Shown here: piece by piece, positions 30,601-40,300 of the stretch
Layout of the letters: each line of letters begins with the position of its first letter
Position numbering within the stretch: position 1 is the stretch's first letter
Source of the DNA: Tahibacter amnicola
GTDB lineage: Bacteria; Pseudomonadota; Gammaproteobacteria; Xanthomonadales; Rhodanobacteraceae
DNA: 64,000 nt
Assembly: GCF_025398735.1 (NCBI RefSeq)
Contig: NZ_CP104694.1
Coordinates: forward strand, 3,993,001-4,057,000
Reading direction: 5' to 3'
Position numbers and translations under genes: made by a program
The notes under the pieces: generated by a model
The model's input: only the letters and a program-made list of their open reading frames with translations
The model's database searches: none
What the model was told of the DNA's origin: nothing

Positions 30601-33600
30601 TGGCTGCGCATTTCTTCGCGCAGTTCGTCCAGATGCCGGGCGAGCGCTTCCCCGGACTCCCGCGAGAAGTCAAAGGTCGCTATCGCGTAGTCCGGCACCT
30701 GTTCGAGGATGCGCTGGTCACCGGAGTCGCCGATCACCGCCCGCAACATGTCGTGGCGCGCGATGATCCGGCGCAAGGCGCCCACCATGCGCGAATGGTC
30801 GTAGTCGCCGATGTCGTGTTCGACATAGCCCTGGGTCGCCACATTGCCCAGATCGAAGGCGCTGTTGCGCCCCAGCCAATAGGCTTGCTGGATGCCCGTC
30901 AGCGGGAACGGTTCGTGCCGCTGCGTCGGATCGGCTTCGATCACAGCGACTTCGCGCCGGCCCGCGTCGGTCCCGCGCTTGGTCTGGATCAACTGTGCGC
31001 AGCCGGCGATGGTCGGCGCGTCAAAGAATTCGCGCAGCGACAACTCCGCATCGAACCGGCGCGCAACCGCGGTGATGATCTGCAGTGACTTGAAGGAATT
31101 GCCGCCCAGCGCGAAGAAGTTGTCCTCGACGCCGATGTCCGCCGCGCCGAGTACCTGGGTCCAGATCGCGGACAACTCCCGCTCCAGCTGCGAACGCGGT
31201 AGCACTGTGGCCGCCTTTTCCGAGCGGCTGGCTTCCCACTGGCGCATCCGGTTGCGGTCGATCTTTCCGCTTGCGGTGTAGAGCAACGCCTCCACCGGCG
31301 CGATGACGGCGGGCACCATGTACGGCGGCAGCACGGATGCCAGTCGCTGGCGGATCGCCTCTGCCAGAACCGTCCACGTCGGGGCGTTATCGTCCGTGGT
31401 CACGAACGCGGCGATGAAGGCATCGCCAGTGCTTTCGTCGACCTTCGGCACGACCACGCAGGAACGGACATGTGGGCAATTGACCAGTACCGCTTCGACT
31501 TCTTCCGGTTCAATGCGCTGGCCATTGAGCTTGAACTGGTTGTCACGACGGCCAAGAAAACGAATCGATCCGTCGGGCAACAGATAGCCCAGGTCGCCGG
31601 TGCGGTAGGCGCGGCGGCCATCCCCGGCCGCGCTGAAGCGTTCATCGGTCAGTGCCGGCAAGTTGATGTAACCCTCGGCCAGCGCCGCGCTTTCCACCAC
31701 CAGTTCGCCCGGCTGGTAGACGGACGCCGCGCTACCGGATGCATCCACGATGCGCAGGCGCGAACCGGGCATCACGCCCGCGAGGTAGCGGCAGGCGTCA
31801 AGACCTTCATCCACGCGACGTGTCTGCATCGATACGAGCGTGGCTTCACTGCTGCCGTACAGGTTGATGACGGCGCAATGGCCCGGCAGCGACACCTCCG
31901 CCAGACGCAGGGTTGCCGCATCCGGTGCCTCGCCGCCGAACACGGCTGCCCGGAGCGCAGCGAACGCCCTCCCCTTGGCCTCCGCGAACAGATATTTGAA
32001 GACGCTGGCAGAGGAGTGGTAGACCGTGACGCCCTCGTCGATGGCCAAGAGCACCTCTTGCGGTGAACGCCTTTTCAGGTCCATCAGCTGCAGGCAGGCG
32101 CCGGTCGTCAGCGCGGCAAACATGTCGAGCACCGCAGCGTCGTGACTGAAGGAAGCCACCTGCAGCAGGCGATCGTCGGGCCCGATGTTCAGCGCGGAGG
32201 CGTAGCAGTCAACGTAGTAGGCCACGTGCCTATGGCGCTGCATCACGCCCTTGGGTTTTCCGGTGGAACCGGAGGTATAGAGAACGTACGCCAGCTCCGA
32301 TGGCGCGGCTGGCACCGGCGCCAGGGCTTCGACACCTGCGGCGCCGATGTCGATGAGCGTGGCAGCCTGCAGATCAGCCACGACAGCGTCCGTACGGCTG
32401 TTCTTGACGATCCAGCCGATCGCCGCGTCTTCGACGATGTAGCGCAGCCGCTCCAGCGGGTATTCCGGATTGAGCGGCACATACACCTTGCCGGCCTTGA
32501 TGCAGGCCCAGATCGCCACGACCACGTCGACGCCGTGATTGAGGCACAGGCCGATTCGCGACTGATCGCTGCCGGCCAGCACCGCGGCAAAACGGTCGCT
32601 CAGGGCATCCAGCTCGCGGTACGAAACCTCACGCCCTTCCGCGCGGATCGCCACGGCCCCCGGCCGCGTTGCGACCTGCTGCCTGAAGCGGGTCAGCACC
32701 GGTGTGGTATCCACGACCGATGTGGCGCGGTCCAGCACCGCGGCAGGCACCGCACTCTCGAACAGCGGGTACTCCCCAATCTTCCGGTCCGGATCCTCCA
32801 CGATCGCGCCGAGCAAGCGTTCAAACTGCTGCGTCAGATAGGTGATGGTTTCCGGCTTGAAGAGCGCCTTGCGCGCGACCCAGGCGATGGAGAGCCCGTC
32901 GTCTGCTTCACTCGCGTACACATTCAGTTCGTACTTCGCGGTATCGACCTGTGCACTGTCATCCGGGCGGATCACGCAGCCCGGCAATTCCACCGTCACC
33001 TGTTCGTTGTTCTGAAGCACGAACCAGATCTGGAACAGGGGGTTGTAGGCGCTGCTGCGCGGCGGATTGAGCGCCTCCACGAGTTGCTCAAAAGGCAGGT
33101 ACTGGTATTCGTGTACCGAGAGGTTGTTGTCCCGGTTGGTCTGCAGGTGTTCGGCAAAGGTGCGCCCGGCGTCGAACCGGTTCCGCAGTACGACCGTGTT
33201 GATGAACAGGCCGACCAGCGGCTCGAGCGCCGCATCGATACGGCCCGACATCGGCGTTCCGACCACAATGTCCTGCTCGTGGCTGAAACGGTGCAGGAGC
33301 AGCGAAAACGCGGTTTGCAACAGCATGAACAGCGTCGCGCCGCGCGCGCTGCAGGTGCTCTTGATGCGCGTCAACAATGCACGATCAATGCGTTGCTCGA
33401 TGCGCACCGCAGCGACATCCGGCTCCGCCTGCCGCGCATGATCCAAGGGCAAGGCGTGGATCTCGGGAATGTCTTTCAGGTAGTTCGTCCAGAACGCGAG
33501 CGCGCTGGCCTTGAACGGCCCCTCCAGCAGTTCCCGCTGCCAGCCGGCGTAGTCCGCATACTGGATGGAAAGTTCCTGCGCCGGAATCTCTTCGCCGGCC

Positions 33601-34301
33601 ACCGCCTCGGCGTAGAAGCGCTTGAGTTCCTTGACGAATACGCCGAGCGACCACCCGTCGGAGGCGATGTGGTGCATGCAAAATGTGATCGCGTGTTCGC
33701 GCTCGGACAGCCGCACGACCTGCATGCGCAGCATCAGGTCCTGCTCAAGATCGAAGGGGGCTTCGGCATCCTCGCGGATCAATGCGGCCAGCGCCTGCGC
33801 CTGTTCTCCGGCGGGCAGTGCGGAAAGGTCCGCGTGGCGGCAAGGCACTTCGAACTCGGCATTGGCGAACTGGAAGAACGCGCCGCCCAGCTCGACGATA
33901 TTCGTGCGCAGAACCTCATGTCGCTGCGCAATACGGTGGACGGCGCGGCGCAGCGCAGCCAGGTCGAGCACGCCCTCTGCACGGAACACGCCCTGGATAT
34001 TGAACTGCCGGCTGCCACCGCCGAGGCGATCGACGAGCATCAGCTGCTGCTGGCCGTAGGAAAGCGGCGTATCGCTTTCGCGTTCGCGACGCACGATCGA
34101 CGGTAAGGTCTGCGTGGCGCGCCCCTGGATCTCCAGGTAGCGCAAGTACTCGACGATGGCCGCCTTGTTGGCGACGATCGCCTCACGCAGTTCCGCGGGA
34201 ATGCCCGTGCCGGTCGGTGCCCGATACGACAATCCGCCGTCCTTCAGGAAAAGGACGACTTCCATGCCGAGCGCTTTCTCGATGATTGCTTCCGGTGACA
34301 T
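27669..34301 (-). CDS. NRPS, docking-C-A-T-Cy-A-T with heterocyclization domain, 2210 aa (Cys/thiazoline module)
   Basis: After a docking domain (1-55) comes C (about 72-505, HHIASDG), then an unusual A domain. Its A4 motif reads SHDAAVLDMF, A5 reads LYGSSEAT instead of YGPTE, and the TPS/VPS proline is missing. The pocket read is DALHVGLLV(K), which I cannot assign. After T (LGGNS), residues about 1125-1560 form a heterocyclization (Cy) domain: PLTGIQQAYWLGR, then DAIIMD at 1263-1268, the DxxxxD motif that replaces HHxxxDG, plus GDFTSSSLLEV and TSQVYLDCQ. The following A domain (FTSGSTGVPKG, NGKVDR) reads DLYNMSLIW(K), a cysteine-type code, so this module should form a thiazoline. No oxidase domain is inserted, so the ring would stay unoxidised unless a separate enzyme acts. 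Start ATG 34301 overlaps the upstream TAA (TAATG). Confidence 0.97.
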   Translation of the reverse strand: MSPEAIIEKALGMEVVLFLKDGGLSYRAPTGTGIPAELREAIVANKAAIVEYLRYLEIQGRATQTLPSIVRRERESDTPLSYGQQQLMLVDRLGGGSRQFNIQGVFRAEGVLDLAALRRAVHRIAQRHEVLRTNIVELGGAFFQFANAEFEVPCRHADLSALPAGEQAQALAALIREDAEAPFDLEQDLMLRMQVVRLSEREHAITFCMHHIASDGWSLGVFVKELKRFYAEAVAGEEIPAQELSIQYADYAGWQRELLEGPFKASALAFWTNYLKDIPEIHALPLDHARQAEPDVAAVRIEQRIDRALLTRIKSTCSARGATLFMLLQTAFSLLLHRFSHEQDIVVGTPMSGRIDAALEPLVGLFINTVVLRNRFDAGRTFAEHLQTNRDNNLSVHEYQYLPFEQLVEALNPPRSSAYNPLFQIWFVLQNNEQVTVELPGCVIRPDDSAQVDTAKYELNVYASEADDGLSIAWVARKALFKPETITYLTQQFERLLGAIVEDPDRKIGEYPLFESAVPAAVLDRATSVVDTTPVLTRFRQQVATRPGAVAIRAEGREVSYRELDALSDRFAAVLAGSDQSRIGLCLNHGVDVVVAIWACIKAGKVYVPLNPEYPLERLRYIVEDAAIGWIVKNSRTDAVVADLQAATLIDIGAAGVEALAPVPAAPSELAYVLYTSGSTGKPKGVMQRHRHVAYYVDCYASALNIGPDDRLLQVASFSHDAAVLDMFAALTTGACLQLMDLKRRSPQEVLLAIDEGVTVYHSSASVFKYLFAEAKGRAFAALRAAVFGGEAPDAATLRLAEVSLPGHCAVINLYGSSEATLVSMQTRRVDEGLDACRYLAGVMPGSRLRIVDASGSAASVYQPGELVVESAALAEGYINLPALTDERFSAAGDGRRAYRTGDLGYLLPDGSIRFLGRRDNQFKLNGQRIEPEEVEAVLVNCPHVRSCVVVPKVDESTGDAFIAAFVTTDDNAPTWTVLAEAIRQRLASVLPPYMVPAVIAPVEALLYTASGKIDRNRMRQWEASRSEKAATVLPRSQLERELSAIWTQVLGAADIGVEDNFFALGGNSFKSLQIITAVARRFDAELSLREFFDAPTIAGCAQLIQTKRGTDAGRREVAVIEADPTQRHEPFPLTGIQQAYWLGRNSAFDLGNVATQGYVEHDIGDYDHSRMVGALRRIIARHDMLRAVIGDSGDQRILEQVPDYAIATFDFSRESGEALARHLDELREEMRSQVRSVHRWPIFDFRVTLLPGGVGRLHVCTDAIIMDARSRAILVRELLELYLDPETALPTLEISFRDYVMAESRLKQTAAWREASQYWLSRIDTLPEAPELPLALDPSQLDKPEFVRRNHRLARETWEKLSACASQLQVTPINLLVTAFADVLAYWGARRDFTLNLTLFNRLPLHQDVERLIGDFTSSSLLEVHVTPHSSFVERAVQTQRQLLNDIDHRLFSGVDVLRQLMGRGKSAGAALMPVVFTGLVGFRQAEERESRAQQLMNNGTTAIGATQTSQVYLDCQVYDDGDSVAITWNCVDALFFPGVLDDMFAAYVGWLERLADDAQARHQRVISLLPAWQRALIDASNATDAPRESRLLHELFVDNVPAFGDSPAVISPDVTLTYRQLDRESTRLAARLSAHGVSANQHVAVLMRKGWQQVVAVIAILKAGGAYLPIDASLPQQRIDVLLEQTQTRVVLVQEGMDVSGLDAALLVEPVVLHPEEALAGDAAKGAVVQKASDLAYTIFTSGSTGVPKGVMIDHTGAVNTIVDINRRFAVGPADRIFAISELNFDLSVYDIFGALAAGAALVIPGANQTRDPQVWRELCQRHSVTIWNSVPALAKLLFDDMASNTTTLPLRVVMMSGDWIPLELPGQIRAALPQGTIYSLGGATEASIWSVGYHVEAIDPEWRSVPYGKPLDNQCMKILNAERQPCPVWVRGDLYIGGIGVALGYYGDARKTEASFIVDEEAGGRLYRTGDLSRWMADGNIEFLGREDSQVKINGYRIELGEIESQLVKLDGVKESVVVTVGEKNERRLVAYVVPDAPGMAAAADWQDAPLAERLGAGLRQSLPAYMVPDIYIALSDIPLTANGKVDRRNLPTRDFAASARAAYVAPETPFEEEIVAVWQQLLQKEAIGVTDNFFALGGNSILAVRVITALREKYQLSGENFQFNDFFSAATVRGVAAIVERLVADAGSRVPAELVDSDEYAESGLV

Positions 34302-37300
34302 TAAAAGCTTCCCTCTTCGATGCCGGCGCCCGATTCGAGCAGTAGTTTTTCCTTGGCCAGCAGCCGGCTGTAGCGCGACTTGGCGTCGATCAGTCGCGCC
34401 GTCGCTTCAATCGTCGGATGCTGGAAGAACTCTTTGACGCTCAGCGATGCCGCGTCGAGTGCGAATGTCTTGACGACCTTGCTGGTCAGCCGTGTCACCA
34501 GCAGCGAGTGGCCACCCAGCTCGAAGAAGTCGTCGTCGATACCGATGTCGTCGTGGCCGAGGAGCTCGCGCCAGATGCCAAGCAGCTGTGACTCGGTGTC
34601 GGTGTTGGGCGCGCGCATCTGGCGCGCGAAGCGCCACCCTGCATGACTGGCTGCCGCGTCCTGGAGTGCGCGCTTGTCGATTTTTCCGTTCGGAGTGAGC
34701 GGCATTGCGTCGAGCAGCACGAACTTTGCCGGAATCATGAATCCCGGGAGTCTGCCGAGCAGGGTTTGCCGCAGCTGCAGGAAAACCGCGTCGTTGGCGG
34801 CCGCTGCCTCGCCGGCCTTCAATACGATGAAAGCCACCAGCGACTTCTCGCCGTTCGCGTCTTCGCGCACGACGGTCACCGCCTGCTGGACACAGGCGTT
34901 TTCGGCGATGATTGCGTCGATTTCCGCTGTCTCTACACGGTAGCCGCGGATCTTCACCTGGTGGTCTGCCCGCGCGATGTAGTGGAAGATTCCATTCGCG
35001 TCGATCTTCACCAGATCGCCGGTCCGATAGAGACGCCCGGCGCCTTCCAGCACACCGTCGAGGAAACTCCTCGCATTCAGGTCGTCGAGGTTGATGTAGC
35101 CGTTGCTGACGCCCACGCCACCGATGTACAGCTCGCCCACCACGCCGCGCGGCTGCAGCTTCATCTGTTCGTTGAGTACGTATGCCGAACAGTTGTAGAT
35201 GGGACGGCCGATCGGCACCGTGACTGCGTGGCTGGCCGCTTCTGTCTTGTCATAGTCGGCGGCGAGCGCAATGTCGGTGCACTCGCTCGGACCGTACATG
35301 TTCAACAGGCGCGCACGGCAAGCCGGACTCCCGAGCCAGGCACGAAGCTGGTTCAGGCGGATGGCCTCGCCCCCCAGGGCGAGAAGACGCAGCGACGACA
35401 GCGCCGGCCACCGCTCGGGCGACTCCACCAGTTGATAGGCCGCGCTCGGTGCGCAATTCACGACCGTGACCTGCTGTTCGGCAATCAAGGCTGAAATGGC
35501 TACCGGATCGAAGTACTCATCGGGAATCACCAGCGTTCCGCCCGCCAGCAGCGGCGCAAAGAGATTCTTCTGCGTCATGTCAAAGCCGATCGAACCGATG
35601 AGCAGACAGCGGTCTTCGGACGCGAACCCGTAGTCGTGCTGGTACCACAGCACCAGGTTCAGGAAGCTCTCCTGGCGCACGACGACGCCCTTGGGCTGGC
35701 CTGTCGAACCCGACGTATAGACGACGTAGGCGAGCCCCTTCCCGTTCAGCCGCCGGATCCCGTGCAACACCGCCGGATCGTCGGAACAGCACTGGAACTC
35801 ACGGGCAAATCCATCGTCGTCCATGCAGCAGATGGCCAGCTGCCCGGGGCCACCATCGAGCTGGGCGACCGACTCACGGTCGCCCAGCAGCAGCGCGGCA
35901 CGCGAATCCTGGAGGATGTAGCCCACCCGTTGCGCCGGGTACCCCAGGTCGATGGGCAGGTACGGGGAGCCGGACTTCATCACTGCCATGATCGCAACGA
36001 CGAGGTCGATACCCCGTTTCATGTAGATCGCCACCGGCCGGTCGCCCGCATAGCCGCTGGTGATCAACCAGTTGGCCAGGCGGTTGGAACGCGACTCCAG
36101 CTGGGCATAGCTCAGTTGCTGCGCGCCGTGGACCACCGCCAGCGTATCGCCGCGTTGCTGTGCCACCCGTTCGAAGCGCTCGCCGACAAGGCCGCCGGCA
36201 GTCACAGCCGCCGGCAAGCGACGAGGGGGCGCCAGCAATTCCGCGCGTTCCGCGTTGCCGACAATGTCGATTTCCAGGATGCGGACATCGACGTCCTCGA
36301 CGACCGCCTCCAGCAGGCAAACGAAGGAATCGAACAGCCGGCGAATCGTGCCGGCTGTGAACAGCGCCGTATCGAACTGCCACTGGCAGACCAATCCGTC
36401 GTCGCTCTCCGACACCATCAGTTCCAGGTCGAACTTGACCGGCCTTTCGCCGTCTTCGTCCAGCACGCGGAACGCCAGCGCCGGCAGATTGAGCCGACTG
36501 AGTTTGCGCGCCGGATCGTCCTGCAACGAGAACAGAATCTGGACCAATGGCGCATGGGCCGGATTGCGCGCCTGCGTGAGCGCATCGACGAGCACATCAA
36601 AGGGAACGTGCTGATGTTCGAAGGCACCAAGGAACGCATTACGCCCGCGCCGCAGCAGGTCGCCGAAGCGCAGGTTGTCCCGGCAATCCGTGCGCAATAC
36701 CAGCGTGTTGACGAAGAAGCCGATCAGCGGTGCCGTGTCAGCCCGGTGACGATTGGCGACGGGCGTACCTACCAGCACGTCGCGATTTTCGCTCCAGCGC
36801 GCGATCAGCAGCGCAAACGCCGTCTGCAACGTGACGAACAGAGTCGTATCGTGTGTTCGACTCAACGCCTTGAGCCGTCCGGCCAGATCGCCGGAGAGGC
36901 GCGTCGTCCAGCTGGCGCCACGCAACGAGGGGACATCGCCGCGGGGATAGTCCAGCGGCAGCGAGTGGCACTGTGGCGCACCGTCCAGGTACTGCCGCCA
37001 GTATGTGATGCCTTCCGCGAGGGCACCCGCCTCGGCCATGCGCCGCTGCTGCGCCGCGTAGTCCTTGTACTGCAACGGTAGCGGTGGCAGCAGGCGTTCC
37101 TGGCCTTCGAGCAGCCCGGCGTAAAGCTCGCCGAATTCCGCGATGAGACGGTCCACCGACCAGCCGTCGGCAGCGATGTGATGCACGGTGAGGAAAAGTA
37201 CGGCTTCATCCGGCGACACCCGCAGCAGGCTGGCGCGCAGCAGCAGATCGCGACGGAGGTCGAACACGGTGTTCTGCTCCAGCCGTCTCAGACGCTGCAC

Positions 37301-40300
37301 CGCAGCGTCACGGTTTTCGTCGCCCAGCGGAAGCACTGAAAGCGTCAGCTGGCCATCCGCGTTGACGATTTGAACGGGATGATCGGCCGCATCGACGGCA
37401 AAGACGGTGCGCAGGCTTTCGTGGCGCGCCACGATGCGACGCAATGCCGTCTCGATGAGATGCGGAGCGATGGCACCTTTCAGTTCCAGCGCCACCGGCA
37501 TGTTGTAGTGGCTGCTGCCCTGCTCCATCTGGTCGATAAACCAGATCCGCTGCTGTTCGAACGACAGCACCCCCGTCTGGCCCGTCCAGCGCGGATGCGC
37601 CTCAGCCGGCGCCGAGGGCATCTGCCGCTTCGCATCGATGAATGCCGCCAGTCCGGCGACGGTGGCGTGGTCAAAGAATTCCCGATAGGTCGGACGGACG
37701 CCAAATTGCGCTTCGACCGCACCAAGCACATCGGAAATCAGCAGTGAATAGCCGCCAGATTCGAAGAATCCCAGATCGGGATCGTCCACGCCGGCGCCGA
37801 GAAATGAGGTCCAGATATCGCGAACCGCCGCCTCGGTTTCCGTCAACGACCGGCGCACCGTGCGGGACGTCGGTCCCACCTCAAGGGACGCGAGCTGCTT
37901 CTTGTCGATCTTGCCGTTGCGATTCAGCGGCAAAGACTCCAGGGCGACAATCACCGTCGGGACCATGTAGGACGGCAACTGTGCATCCAGCTGGCGGCGC
38001 AGGTCTTCCACCAATGTCGCGTTGGCGCCGGTCGCATGCGGAGCGATGTAGGCGGCCAGGACGGCATCGTCGGCAGCCATTTTCCGCACGAAGACCGAGA
38101 CTTCCTTGATCGCCGGATGCGCCGCAATGCATTTTTCCACCTCTGCGCATTCCACCCGGTGGCCGCGGATCTTCACTTGTTCGTCGATCCGGCCTTCGAA
38201 GATCAGGTCGCCATCGGCAAGCAGTCTTACCCGGTCGCCCGTCCGGTAGATCGGCAGCACAGCACCATTGTCCAGCGGCAGGTCGACAAAGGCGGCGCGG
38301 GTCTGGTCCGGTTTGTTCAGATAGCCCTTGGCGAGCGCAATGCCCGAAATGCACAGTTCGCCGACGGCACCGTGCGGCACGGGCCGCAGCCCCTTGTCGA
38401 CGACGTGCACGACCAGCCCTTCCATGGCCTGGCCTATCGTCAGTTTTCCGTACGTTTCGTTGATCCCACCGATGGTCGCGCAGACTGTCGACTCGCTGGG
38501 CCCGTAGGCGTTGATAAAGCGGCAGTGCGCCGACCAGCGCCGCGCTTCTTCCAGCGAAACCGCCTCGCCGGCAGAAATAACGTGGGTCAATGTCGGCCAG
38601 GCGGCCGGTTGCAGACGCTTGAGCACGACCGGCGGCAGCGTCGCATGGGTGACGCGGTGCGCGGACGCCCATCGGGTCAAAGCCGCGGCGTCAGGGACGA
38701 CGTCTTCCGGCACCAGGATCAGCTCGGCACCGGTGGCCAGTGCGGTGCTCCACTCGGACGTGGCCGCGTCAAAACTGAAGGACGCGAATTGCAGCACGCG
38801 GGAGCTGTCGTCGATACCGAATGCGCGTGCCTGCACGACCGCAAGGTTGATCAATCCACGATGCGCGATCAGAACGCCCTTGGGCTGTCCGGTGGAACCG
38901 GAGGTGTAGATGACGTAGGCGTCGCTGTCCGGCGACACGCCGACCTGCGCGGGCGCGATGTCATCGGGCGCCAGCCCGGCGAGCGTGACGTCCAGGGCTG
39001 GATCATCCAGCACGAGCTGCGCGCGCCCCGCAAAAACCGGCGCGCACTCACTGGCAAGCCGGACGGTGCTCAACACACAGACAGGATCGGCGTCGCTGAG
39101 AATGTAGGACTGGCGCGCAGCCGGATAGCCCGGATCGACAGGCACGTAGGCGCAGCCCGCCTTCAGCACGGCAATCGTCGCGACGATCAGGTCGATGCTG
39201 CGCGGCAAGCACAGCGCCACGCGCGAACCCGGTGCCACGTTGCGGGCCAGGAGCAACCGCGCGAGCCGGTTTGCCCGCTGGTTGAGCTGGCCATACGTCA
39301 TCATCTGGTCGCCATGGCGAACAGCGACAGCATCGGCACACAAGGCCGTCCTGCGCTCCACCAGTTGATGCACGCCGGCGACGTCGGACACAGGCGCCCA
39401 TTCTCCAGCCGGAGCCAGTGCCGGCCGCAGACCGATCTCACCGACGTGTTTCCCGGGCGCGTCCGCGACGCGCTCCAGCAGGTCCACGTAGGCCGAAGCC
39501 AGCGCCGCTACCGATTCGCGCTGAAACAGCCCGGGCGCAGAAATCCAGCGGCACAGCCAGCGGTCGTCCGAACGACAGACCAGCAGCTCCAGGTCGAACT
39601 TCGTGGCCACCGCCGGTTCCGGCAGGCGCTCGAACCGCAGTCCTCCCGCCGTCATGCGTTCCGGCAGGTCGTCCTGGAAGGCGAACAGGAGCTGGAAGAC
39701 CGGATGCACGCCCGGATCCCGTTGCGGCCGAATGGCTTCGACGACCCGTTCAAACGGAATGTCCTGGTTCTCCAGGGCCTGGGCGGCGGTCCGCTGGAAA
39801 TGCGTGAGGTAGTCCGCGAAGCGCTGGTCGGAGCGGAAGCGATGCACGTAGGCCAGCACATTGACGAACATGCCGACGGTCGACTCCAGTTCCGTCGACC
39901 CGCGTCCCAGCACCGGACTGCCGATCACGACCTCGTCGCTGTAACTCCATTTGCAAGCCAGCAGGGCGAAAACGCTCTGCAGCAGGCTGAACTCGGTAAC
40001 AGCCAATCGCTGGGCAAGGTTTCGCAGCCTGGTCACCAGTGCCGGGCCGATCGCCAGCTCCACCGGTTGCGCGGCATGGTCGGAGGGCGCCGATCTCGGG
40101 CCGTCCAGCGGCAGCGCATGCTGCGGCGGTGCATCGCTCAATACACCTTCCCAGTACGTCAACTGGCCATCCCACGCGCCCTGCGCCAGCGCAGCGTGCT
40201 GCCATGCCGCAAAATCCACATATTGCCGGTGCGGCGCCGCCAGCGTCACGGACTGCCCGCTGGCCATCGCGGTATAGATGTCCAGGAACTGATCGACCAG

